DNA of 64,000 nt from Atopomonas sediminilitoris (GTDB taxonomy: Bacteria > Pseudomonadota > Gammaproteobacteria > Pseudomonadales > Pseudomonadaceae): positions 186,001 to 250,000 of the forward strand of contig NZ_JAKUMM010000002.1 in assembly GCF_022601735.1 (NCBI RefSeq). The letters run 5' to 3'. Shown here in pieces: positions 55,869-64,000 of this stretch (position 1 is its first letter; every line of letters starts with the position of its first letter). Below the pieces are notes generated by a model, which was not told the origin of the DNA, did not search any database, and was given only the letters and a program-made list of their open reading frames with translations. A program made the translations under genes and the position numbers.

Positions 55869-56446
55869 GCGAGCGAACTTTACTGATCATTGGCGCGGGT
55901 GGGCATGGCAAAGCGGTTGCCGAAGCGGCGTTGCTCAGTGGCGAATGGCAGCGGGTCGCGTTTGTTGATGACCGCTGGCCAGCGTTGCGTGAAACCTTTG
56001 GCTGGCCTGTTGTGTCCGATTTGGCCGGCTTGGCTGTGCTGCAGGATACGGTGGCGGGCGCTATTGCTGCAGTGGGCAATAACGCAGTGCGCGAACAGTG
56101 GGTTAAAGCCATTCGTGCCGCCGGGCTGCCTTTGGTAACGGTCGTGCATCCCCTTGCTTGCGTGAGTTCTTCTGCTGTTATAGGTGCAGGTACGGCGATA
56201 ATGGCGCTGGCAATGGTGGGTGTCGATGCGATTATTGGCGAAGCGACTATCGTCAATGCCAATGCAACGGTCGATCACGATGCCAATCTTGGTGATTACG
56301 CTCATCTTGGGGTAGGAGTTCAGCTTGCAGGCGGAGTGAAGATTGGCACTCGGGTCTGGTTGCAGGCGGGGTGTAGCGCGGGATACCGGGTTGTGGTTGC
56401 AGATGAGATGGTATTTGCGCCAGGAGAAGTATTGGTTGCGGATTAG
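55865..56446 (+). CDS. NeuD/PglD-like sugar acyltransferase
   Basis: A 193-residue protein with an N-terminal Rossmann-like UDP-binding part (LLIIGAGGHGKAVAEAALLS) and a C-terminal left-handed beta-helix of hexapeptide repeats (SSAVIGAGTAIMALAMVG, with NANATVDHDANLGDYAHLG). The central His pair in VDHDANLG is the likely catalytic base, as in PglD. Such enzymes acetylate a UDP-4-amino-6-deoxy-HexNAc made by a PglE-type aminotransferase, but none is present next to it. GTG start, 4-bp overlap with wbpL. Confidence 0.87.
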   Translation: MSERTLLIIGAGGHGKAVAEAALLSGEWQRVAFVDDRWPALRETFGWPVVSDLAGLAVLQDTVAGAIAAVGNNAVREQWVKAIRAAGLPLVTVVHPLACVSSSAVIGAGTAIMALAMVGVDAIIGEATIVNANATVDHDANLGDYAHLGVGVQLAGGVKIGTRVWLQAGCSAGYRVVVADEMVFAPGEVLVAD

Positions 56447-56564
56447 CACGTGAATGTTTTGCAGGTATGCGATCTGACCTCTAGTTTTGGTAAACATTAA
56501 AATGAAAGGATCATTGCAGCGAGTACTCGGTTTTCTGTTATCACGTGGATAGGCTGTTTTCGGC

Positions 56565-56738
56565 ATGGGGTCTGCTGGTAAACGATGGCTCAGACGCTTG
56601 CTGGTTCCTACTGATGCCGCCAGATTGCGGGATGGTTTTTTTGCTTGCCAGGCGTCACCGAAGGTTAGGGTGTGGACGCGGTATTCTTTATGCTGTTGTG
56701 CGGCACCCGTTGCCGTAGTTGACTCAGATATGGCTTGA
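56565..56738 (+). CDS. Possible small ORF between the neuD-like gene and wbpM
   Basis: A 57-codon frame (MGSAGKRWLRRLLVPTDAAR and onward, ending VAVVDSDMA) in an otherwise gene-free 310-bp gap. It is basic and Cys-rich in its last third (CCCAAP), with no ribosome site I trust and no family I recognise. It could be a small gene, a remnant of a deleted gene, or noncoding sequence. The rest of the gap (56447-56564) shows nothing clear. Confidence 0.25.
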   Translation: MGSAGKRWLRRLLVPTDAARLRDGFFACQASPKVRVWTRYSLCCCAAPVAVVDSDMA

Positions 56739-56756
56739 AATAATTGAGGGATCATT

Positions 56757-58772
56757 GTGTTAAAACTTGCCGCAAAGTGGCGCAGCCGTCTGGTCGAGCT
56801 GCCACGGCGTCATAAGCGCCTGATTCAGGTCGCCACGGATGTGCTGTTGGTTTGGGCTGCACTATGGTTGGCGTTTGTTGTGCGCTTGGGGGATACGGAA
56901 GACGTCGAACCCTTTGCTGGGCATGCTTGGCTTTTTATTACAGCGCCGGTGATAGCTATTCCCTTGTTCGTGCGATTTGGCATGTACCGGGCGGTGATGC
57001 GTTATTTCGGCAACGATGCGCTTCTTGCTATCGGCAAGGCTGTTACCTTCTCGGCGTTGCTGCTGGCGTTGGCGGTGTACTGGCATCAGGAGAGCACTAA
57101 GCTTATTCCTCGCTCGATAGTGCTGAACTACTGGTGGTTAAGTTTGGGGATGATTGGCGGGCTGCGCTTGGTGATGCGGCAATACTTTATGGGGGGATGG
57201 TATGCGCCTGAGAGGTACGGCTGGCTGAAAGGGCGTGATTCTGGTTTTCCTAAAGTAGCCATTTACGGTGCTGGTGCAGCCGGTAATCAATTGCTGGCCG
57301 CGTTGCGAAACAGTCGTAGTGTTTTGCCGGTGGCGTTCATTGATGACGATGATGGGATTGCTGCGCGAGTAATTGCTGGGCTTAAAGTTTATAAGTCCAA
57401 GCATGTTCAGCAAATGATTGATGAGCAGGGCGTGAGTGAGGTGCTGTTGGCGTTGCCCTCGGTGCCTCGGGCGCGTAGGCGCGAGATCATTGAGGGGTTA
57501 GAGCCTTATCCGGTTCATGTGCGTTCGATGCCGGGGATCATGGATATTGCTGCCGGTAGGGTGCAGGTCGATGAGCTGCAAGAGGTCGATATCGCTGACT
57601 TGTTGGGCCGCGATGCGGTAGCACCTGAGGCAGCGCTGATTGAGCGCTGTATTGCGGGTCAGGCGGTGTTGGTCAGCGGGGCGGGTGGCTCGATTGGTTC
57701 TGAGTTGTGCCGGCAGATTGTGTTGGTGCAACCGCGCGTGTTGATCTTGTTTGAGCATAGCGAGTTCAACCTCTACGCGATTCACAGTGAGCTGTCACAG
57801 CTGATCAAGCGCCAGGCGCTGAGTATTGAATTGGTGCCGGTGTTAGGCTCGGTGCGTGATGCTGCGCATGTGTTGGCGGTGTTGCGCAGTTGGCAGGTGA
57901 ATACCGTGTACCACGCGGCCGCTTATAAGCATGTGCCAATGGTTGAGCACAACGTTGCTGAAGGCGTGTCGAATAACGTTCACGGGACTCTCAATGTGGC
58001 GCGCGCGGCGATTGAGGCGGGCGTGGCCAATTTTGTGTTGATCAGCACCGATAAAGCGGTGCGGCCGACCAACGTGATGGGCAGCACCAAGCGCTTGGCG
58101 GAAATGGTCTTGCAGGCGTTGAGTCGTGAGTCGCGTATAGCGGCAGCGTCCGATAATCAGCTCACCGTGATCAATCGCACGCGCTTTACCATGGTGCGCT
58201 TTGGCAATGTGTTGGGCTCGTCGGGCTCAGTGATTCCCTTGTTTCGGGAGCAAATCCGTCGCGGTGGTCCAGTCACCGTCACTCACCCTAAGATCACTCG
58301 TTATTTCATGACCATTCCTGAGGCGGCGCAGTTGGTGATTCAGGCCGGCTCGATGGGTGTGGGCGGTGATGTGTTTGTCCTCGACATGGGCGAGCCGGTT
58401 GAAATCACCAACTTAGCGCGGCGGATGATTCAGCTGACGGGGCTCACGATACGCGATGAGTCTCAGCCTGACGGCGATATCGCGATTGAGTTTACCGGCC
58501 TGCGCCCCGGCGAAAAGCTGTATGAAGAACTGCTGATCGGTGATGACGTGCTGCCCACCGACCATCCTAAAATCATGCGGGCGCAAGAAGAGAGCTTGCC
58601 GTGGTCAACGTTACAGCACTTGTTGGCGGAGCTGGATGAGGCGCTGCAGGGGCAAGACATGCCACGAGCGCGACAGCTGCTACGTCAGGGAGTGAAGGGT
58701 TATCGCCCTGAAGGTGACATTGTTGATTGGTTGTACCAGCGGCAACAACAAGTGCCGAGCGATCGAGGCTAA
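56757..58772 (+). CDS. wbpM: WbpM, UDP-GlcNAc 4,6-dehydratase (membrane-anchored)
   Basis: A 671-residue protein typical of the locus end. About four N-terminal helices (~20-140) are followed by a degenerate Rossmann domain (KVAIYGAGAAGNQLLAAL, ~170) and a catalytic SDR domain (VLVSGAGGSIGSELCRQI, ~305; AAYKHVPMVE; STDKAVRPTNVMGSTKRLAE with Met-x-x-x-Lys). It makes UDP-4-keto-6-deoxy-GlcNAc for the initiating sugar. GTG start with GAGGG upstream. GC-rich like the chromosome. Confidence 0.96.
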   Translation: MLKLAAKWRSRLVELPRRHKRLIQVATDVLLVWAALWLAFVVRLGDTEDVEPFAGHAWLFITAPVIAIPLFVRFGMYRAVMRYFGNDALLAIGKAVTFSALLLALAVYWHQESTKLIPRSIVLNYWWLSLGMIGGLRLVMRQYFMGGWYAPERYGWLKGRDSGFPKVAIYGAGAAGNQLLAALRNSRSVLPVAFIDDDDGIAARVIAGLKVYKSKHVQQMIDEQGVSEVLLALPSVPRARRREIIEGLEPYPVHVRSMPGIMDIAAGRVQVDELQEVDIADLLGRDAVAPEAALIERCIAGQAVLVSGAGGSIGSELCRQIVLVQPRVLILFEHSEFNLYAIHSELSQLIKRQALSIELVPVLGSVRDAAHVLAVLRSWQVNTVYHAAAYKHVPMVEHNVAEGVSNNVHGTLNVARAAIEAGVANFVLISTDKAVRPTNVMGSTKRLAEMVLQALSRESRIAAASDNQLTVINRTRFTMVRFGNVLGSSGSVIPLFREQIRRGGPVTVTHPKITRYFMTIPEAAQLVIQAGSMGVGGDVFVLDMGEPVEITNLARRMIQLTGLTIRDESQPDGDIAIEFTGLRPGEKLYEELLIGDDVLPTDHPKIMRAQEESLPWSTLQHLLAELDEALQGQDMPRARQLLRQGVKGYRPEGDIVDWLYQRQQQVPSDRG

Positions 58773-58808
58773 ATCGTAACGCGTTAACAAGCTTTTAGAT
58801 TGAACACC

Positions 58809-58844
58809 AAAAAGGCGCGCCTGAGTACACTCGGCGCGCCTTTT
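58809..58844. terminator. Bidirectional terminator between wbpM and trpA
   Basis: AAAAGGCGCGCC (from 58810) pairs with GGCGCGCCTTTT (to 58844) around an 11-base loop. A-run on one side and T-run on the other let it serve both the O-antigen operon and the convergent trpBA operon. Confidence 0.9.
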
Positions 58845-58857
58845 ACTTTTCTGGCTA

Positions 58858-59666
58858 TTAATGCCGTGCGTTACACACGCCCTCGGCCAGTTCAGCGCAC
58901 AGGCTGAGCACGCCGTCGACTGCTTGTTGTGGGCTTGTTGCGTTGGCGATTTGATCGACCAAGGCAGAGCCGACGACCACACCTTCTGCGCGGCGGGCGA
59001 CATCAGCGGCGTGGGCGGGGGTGCGGATGCCGAAGCCAATGCACAGTGGTAGGTCGGTGTGGCGGCGCAGTCGAGTCACGGCCTGCTCGACGTGATCCAT
59101 GGTGGCTGCGTTGGCGCCGGTGACGCCGGCTACTGAGACGTAATAGACGAAGCCTGAGCTGCCGTTGAGTACGACGGGCAGGCGTTTGTCGTCAGTCGTG
59201 GGGGTGGTTAGGCGAATGAAGTCTAAGCCGGCCGTTTGTGCTGGCTCACACAGGTCTTCGTTGTGCTCAGGTGGTAAGTCAACCACGATCAAGCCATCCA
59301 CGCCGGCGGTTTTAGCCTCTTCAACAAAGCGGGCAATGCCGTAGTGGTGGATGGGGTTGAAGTAGCCCATCAGCACCAGCGGTGTGTCTTGGTTGCCTTG
59401 GCGAAACTCGCGCACCATGTTGAGAGTTTTGGCCAAGGTCATCTTGCCGCTGAGGGCGCGAATGTTGGCCAGCTGGATCGCCGGGCCGTCGGCCATGGGA
59501 TCGGTGAACGGCATGCCCAACTCAATGACGTCGGCGCCGGCGGCGGGCAAGCCCTTGAGGATGGCCAGCGAGGTATCGTAATCAGGGTCGCCACCGGTGA
59601 CAAAGGTGACCAGCGCGGCGCGATTCTCGGCTTTCAGTGCGGCAAAGCGTGATTGCAGGCGGCTCA

Positions 59667-59667
<1 letters not shown>
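58858..59667 (-). CDS. trpA: TrpA, tryptophan synthase alpha subunit
   Basis: Cleaves indole-3-glycerol phosphate to indole and glyceraldehyde-3-phosphate. TIM barrel of 269 residues with [17 protein letters not shown] (catalytic Glu and Asp), [14 protein letters not shown] and [14 protein letters not shown]. The start overlaps the trpB stop as ATGA. Confidence 0.97.
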
Positions 59668-60995
<1,328 letters not shown>

Positions 60996-61877
60996 ATGCG
61001 CGATCTACCTTCACTCAATGCGTTGCGTGCGTTTGAGGCCGCAGCGCGCCTTGAGAGTGTTTCTCTGGCAGCAGATGAGCTAAGCGTCACGCATGGCGCG
61101 GTGAGTCGGCAGATAAAAGTACTGGAGGAAGCGCTTGGCGTGGCCCTGTTTGTCAAAGAAGGGCGCGGCATAAAACTCACTCTTGCTGGGCAGCGTTTGC
61201 GCGAGACCTGCGCTGAGGCCTTTGCGCGTTTGCGCGAAGTGTGTGGCGAGTTGCGCCAAGGCCAAGCTGATGCGCCGTTTGTGTTGGCTTGTCCTGGTAG
61301 TCTGCTGGCGCGTTGGTTCATTCCCCGGTTGGATCGTCTTAATCGTGAGTTGCCGACGCTGCGTTTGCAGTTGTCGGCTAGCGAAGGTGAGCTGAATCCG
61401 CGTAGCGCAGGCGTCAGTGCAACCTTGTGCTTTGCCGAGCCGCCATGGCCGGCGGATATGCAGGTATACCCCTTGGCCGCTGAACGTATCGGCCCGGTGT
61501 TTAGCCCGGCTTATGCGCGCGCGGCTGCGCTCACTCAGGCTGCGCCTAGCGCGGTGTTGCACGAGGCATTGCTGCATACGGCCTCGCGTCCGCAAGCGTG
61601 GCCGTGCTGGGTGCAGCAGCAAGGCTTGCCTTCGGCAGACTTGCAGCTTGGGCAAGGTTTTGAGCACCTGTATTACTTGCTGGAAGCCGCTGCGGCCGGC
61701 TTGGGCGTGGCTATCGCGCCTGAGTTGTTGGTGGCTGAAGATGTGCGCGCCGGTCGTTTGTTGGCGCCGTGGGGGTTTGTGCAAACCCAAGCGCAGCTGA
61801 CGCTGTGGGTGCCGGCACGGCAGGCGGATCAGCGTGCTCAAGCGCTGGCGCAGTGGTTGGCGGCTGAGTTGGTGTGA
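60996..61877 (+). CDS. trpI: TrpI, LysR-family activator of trpBA
   Basis: A 293-residue LysR regulator: winged HTH at ~1-60 ([39 protein letters not shown] in part) and a C-terminal effector domain. The N-terminus is GcvA/TrpI-like. Divergent orientation beside trpBA gives the specific name; the effector in pseudomonads is indoleglycerol phosphate. Confidence 0.92.
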   Translation: MRDLPSLNALRAFEAAARLESVSLAADELSVTHGAVSRQIKVLEEALGVALFVKEGRGIKLTLAGQRLRETCAEAFARLREVCGELRQGQADAPFVLACPGSLLARWFIPRLDRLNRELPTLRLQLSASEGELNPRSAGVSATLCFAEPPWPADMQVYPLAAERIGPVFSPAYARAAALTQAAPSAVLHEALLHTASRPQAWPCWVQQQGLPSADLQLGQGFEHLYYLLEAAAAGLGVAIAPELLVAEDVRAGRLLAPWGFVQTQAQLTLWVPARQADQRAQALAQWLAAELV

Positions 61878-61942
61878 TCAGTCACCCGTACCCAGCGCAG
61901 TTGTTGGGTGATGGGGGCGGCTTAGTCCGCGCTTGAGGGCGA

Positions 61943-63166
61943 TCAGTCAGACTTGGTCGCCAACAATAGTGCGTTGCGCGGGGTCAGCTCACGCGGGCAG
62001 AAAGTGCCGAGGCGGGTGTGGTAGCCCTGCTCGTGCAGAAACAAGGCGCGGTCGAGCAGTAGCCACAACTCCAGTGGGCGGCGGAAGAGGTTGCCGACTA
62101 GCTCAAGATTGCGGATTTGCGCGAGGCGCTGCCAGCCCAAGGCTTCGGCCTCATCATCGTGAGAGTCCAGTGTTAGCGGGCGCTGCATGTGCTCGGCAAC
62201 GCGATTAGCCCACTGATGAAACGGCAGGTGCAGCCATTTGTTGGCCGCCGCGGGTGTGCTTTGGTAGTCGGTCTGCCCGAGTCGTTCGCGGCATAACTGG
62301 TCGAAGGCCAGTCGGCGCGCCATGGATTGGTCGCGCAGGCGGCGGTCACGCTGACCAGCATTGACGCTTTCGCGCAGCGTTAGGCGCAGATCACTGCGAG
62401 TAAGGGCCAGTTGCGCGCCACGCGCCGTTTGGGACAGTGGTTGGTAGTCGTGGCTGGCGATGCGGTTGTAGCAGCATGGGGCGACGGCTAGCTGCGGGCA
62501 ACCCTGACGGCTCGCCAGGCGCAGCAGCTGCAGGTGCAAATCGCCACAGGCGTGTAAGGCGATAGGACTGTGCTGTGCGCTGACGTGCTGCTGGCAGCTC
62601 TCGGCGAGTACATCTTGTATGCGGTGCGTGGCGGTGAGTTGATGTTTAGCGCTTAGCTGTTGGGCTTGCTCGACCAGCGCAGCGTCCCACTCAAGACTGG
62701 TGAGCTTGCCGCCAAGGCGGTGCAGTAAGTGGCGACCCAGATGGCTCTTGCCGCTGCACCAGTCTAGCCAATGCACCGTTTGCGCCGGTGGCGGTAGGCA
62801 GCGAGCAAAGGCTTCGATTTGCTGCCACTTGCGCCCCGGCACATCCACCGCAAAGCGCGCCGGTATTGTGTGGCTTGGGTGCTGTGGGTGCGGACCTAGG
62901 CTGCTGAGTCTTTGCGCCTGTTCCGCCAGCTCGGCAAACGGTGCAGGCGCGTTGAGGAGTGCGTGCGGTTGGCCTTGGTAGTGCTCGGCGTGCTCTAAGC
63001 TTTGTTGGCGTAGCCATTGGCCAAGTTCGGGGTGCTGCGCTTCCCAGCTCAGCTGCTGATGGGTAAACGGCGCCTCTTGCCAGAAGTTTTGCTGCTGAAA
63101 CAGCCACTGATCAAGGGCGTGAAAGCGATCCAGCAGGGCGTTACCGCTGAGCACAGAGGGCGTCAC
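61943..63166 (-). CDS. Class I SAM-dependent methyltransferase
   Basis: A 407-residue protein with SAM motif I in VHWLDWCSGKSHLGRHLLHRL (~150-170, in part), then LTSLEWDAALVEQA (motif II acidic residue) and a Cys-containing LAVAPCCYNRI region. The latter resembles the Methyltransf_25/32-type proteins annotated as possible RNA or small-molecule methyltransferases in pseudomonads. Substrate unknown. Stands alone on the minus strand between trpI and the transporter operon. Confidence 0.8.
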   Translation of the reverse strand: MTPSVLSGNALLDRFHALDQWLFQQQNFWQEAPFTHQQLSWEAQHPELGQWLRQQSLEHAEHYQGQPHALLNAPAPFAELAEQAQRLSSLGPHPQHPSHTIPARFAVDVPGRKWQQIEAFARCLPPPAQTVHWLDWCSGKSHLGRHLLHRLGGKLTSLEWDAALVEQAQQLSAKHQLTATHRIQDVLAESCQQHVSAQHSPIALHACGDLHLQLLRLASRQGCPQLAVAPCCYNRIASHDYQPLSQTARGAQLALTRSDLRLTLRESVNAGQRDRRLRDQSMARRLAFDQLCRERLGQTDYQSTPAAANKWLHLPFHQWANRVAEHMQRPLTLDSHDDEAEALGWQRLAQIRNLELVGNLFRRPLELWLLLDRALFLHEQGYHTRLGTFCPRELTPRNALLLATKSD

Positions 63167-63186
63167 GGGCGAGTTCTCGCGATGAA

Positions 63187-63217
63187 AGAAAAACGGCGCC
63201 GATTGTAGCGGCGCCGT
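63187..63217 (-). terminator. Terminator after the ABC permease operon
   Basis: On the minus strand ACGGCGCC pairs with GGCGCCGT (63193-63200 and 63210-63217) with a 9-base loop, followed by TTTTTCTTT. It lies 24 bp past the permease stop. Confidence 0.82.
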
Positions 63218-63240
63218 GTGGGCAGTGCATGGTCTTTGGA

Positions 63241-63933
63241 CTAGCGGCCTTGCAACATGTCAACGCGCAGCTTGTGCTCGATAAAGCGGAAGATTTGCGT
63301 CAGTACTAAGGTGATGGCCAAGTAGAACAAGCCGGCGATAAAGAAATACAGCTCGGCCTGATAGGTGCGCGCGATGATGGTGCGCGTCTGGCCCATGATG
63401 TCGAACAGCGTCACGGTATAGACCACGGCGCTGGCTTTAAGCATCAAAATCACTTCGTTGCTGTAGGCCGGCAGCGCAATTCGCGCGGCACGCGGCAGAA
63501 TGATGTAGAGCAGCGCTTTGCTGCGCGACATGCCGAGCGCGCGAGCCGCTTCGACTTCGCCGGTGGGTACTGCCTGAATCGCGCCGCGCAGAATTTCTGC
63601 GATGTAGGCGGCGGTGTGCATGGTCATGGTAATCAGCGCACACCAGTACGGGTCGCGCAGGTAATTCCACGCCCAGCTTTGTCGCACGGCTTCAAACTGC
63701 GACAGGCCGTAGTAGACCAAGAACAGCTGCAGCAGCAGCGGCGTGCCACGAAAGAAGAAAATGTAGCTGTATGGCAGTGCGCGTACCCACGGCTTGCTGG
63801 ATGATCGAGCGATGCCTAGCGGGATGGCCAAAATCAGTCCCGCGACCACGGCAATGGCTAACAGCTCCAGCGTGACGCCAGCGCCGTCGAGCATCTTGGG
63901 CAGCCACTTATCGAAGAACAGCTCCCAATTCAT
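63241..63933 (-). CDS. Polar amino-acid ABC transporter permease (HisM/ArtM type)
   Basis: A 230-residue inner-membrane permease of the His/Glu/Gln/Arg/opine family with about five helices. It has FFFRGTPLLLQLFLVYYGLSQ (in part), and the EAA loop that contacts the ATPase reads EVEAARALGMSRSKALLYIILP (in part). It pairs with the permease gene whose end overlaps its start by 4 bp. Substrate is probably a basic or polar amino acid; the binding protein lies outside the window. Confidence 0.92.
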   Translation of the reverse strand: MNWELFFDKWLPKMLDGAGVTLELLAIAVVAGLILAIPLGIARSSSKPWVRALPYSYIFFFRGTPLLLQLFLVYYGLSQFEAVRQSWAWNYLRDPYWCALITMTMHTAAYIAEILRGAIQAVPTGEVEAARALGMSRSKALLYIILPRAARIALPAYSNEVILMLKASAVVYTVTLFDIMGQTRTIIARTYQAELYFFIAGLFYLAITLVLTQIFRFIEHKLRVDMLQGR

Positions 63934-64000
63934 AGCTCATTCCTCGCAAAGCCTTGAGCGGCACGTTTTTCCATGAAGTGCAGCGCGACCATCACCAGTA
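63930..64000 (-). CDS. ABC transporter permease (HisQ/ArtQ type), C-terminal fragment at window edge
   Basis: Only the last ~22 codons are visible: LVMVALHFMEKRAAQGFARNEL then TGA, whose first two bases overlap the next ATG (ATGA). The hydrophobic-then-basic ending and coupling to the HisM-type gene fit the partner permease of the heterodimer. Confidence 0.75.
   Translation of the reverse strand, partial: LVMVALHFMEKRAAQGFARNEL

Noticed and set aside
55880..56755. Long antisense open frame opposite the neuD-like gene
   Set aside because: It is a shadow of a high-GC gene: the plus-strand product has clear NeuD/PglD features, and the antisense product has none.

Overview
The window reads as chromosomal DNA of a gammaproteobacterium in the Pseudomonas group. 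The evidence is gene content and order: ubiE-ubiJ-ubiB beside a polyhydroxyalkanoate-system gene; argE-argA near a pit transporter, a CYTH/CHAD protein and a GspE-like ATPase; a HAD phosphatase-rppH-ptsP block; trpI divergent from trpBA; and a wzz-to-wbpM O-antigen locus with wbp/wbj-type genes. Most of the sequence is moderately GC-rich. The O-antigen core, roughly 37.7-46.9 kb, is visibly AT-rich.

Layout. 1-4.7 kb (mostly minus strand): ubiquinone genes, a PHA-system protein, a chorismate-mutase-fold protein, a VOC protein, a YegP-like protein and rpiA. 4.9-13 kb: ilvA, an acetyltransferase, a lipoprotein hydrolase, an SDR, an NfeD/SPFH pair and two divergent L,D-transpeptidase genes. 13-24.4 kb: a membrane diguanylate cyclase, a GspE-like ATPase, CYTH/CHAD, DUF47-pit phosphate transport, argE-argA, a K+-channel-like protein and a HAD phosphatase. 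24.6-27.4 kb: rppH and ptsP.

27.5-31.7 kb: a tRNA-Thr(TGT) gene carries a 4.1-kb mini-island bounded by 48-bp direct repeats, the left one being the 3' part of the tRNA. It holds a tyrosine integrase, a hipB-hipA toxin-antitoxin pair and an unrecognised 218-codon gene with an excellent ribosome binding site. Eight-base GGGGTAGG repeats, paired at 11-bp spacing, lie just inside both ends.

32-58.8 kb: galU, then an RfaH-type antiterminator, an exact ops element, and a long plus-strand O-antigen operon: wzz, a truncated phosphomannomutase, wbpA-wbpB-wbpC-(LpxD-like)-wbpE, wzx, wzy, two glycosyltransferases, an acetamidino module (wbpG-hisH2-hisF2), UDP-L-FucNAc synthesis (wbjBCD), a WbuB-type L-FucNAc transferase, a WbpV-type reductase, wbpL, a NeuD/PglD-like acyltransferase and wbpM. 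The genes predict a Wzy-dependent polymer made of a WbpL-initiated 2-acetamido-6-deoxyhexose, L-FucNAc, and a 2,3-diamino-hexuronic acid carrying an acetamidino group. A 12-G tract inside wbpE is a candidate slippage site.

58.8-64 kb: trpBA with divergent trpI, a class I methyltransferase, and the permeases of a polar amino-acid ABC transporter that runs off the window.

The most notable finds are the rfaH-ops-wzz arrangement, the G12 tract in wbpE, the tRNA-Thr mini-island with its unknown third gene, and signs of recombination in the O-antigen locus (broken phosphomannomutase, acyltransferase with no partner aminotransferase, no separate WbpI-type epimerase).
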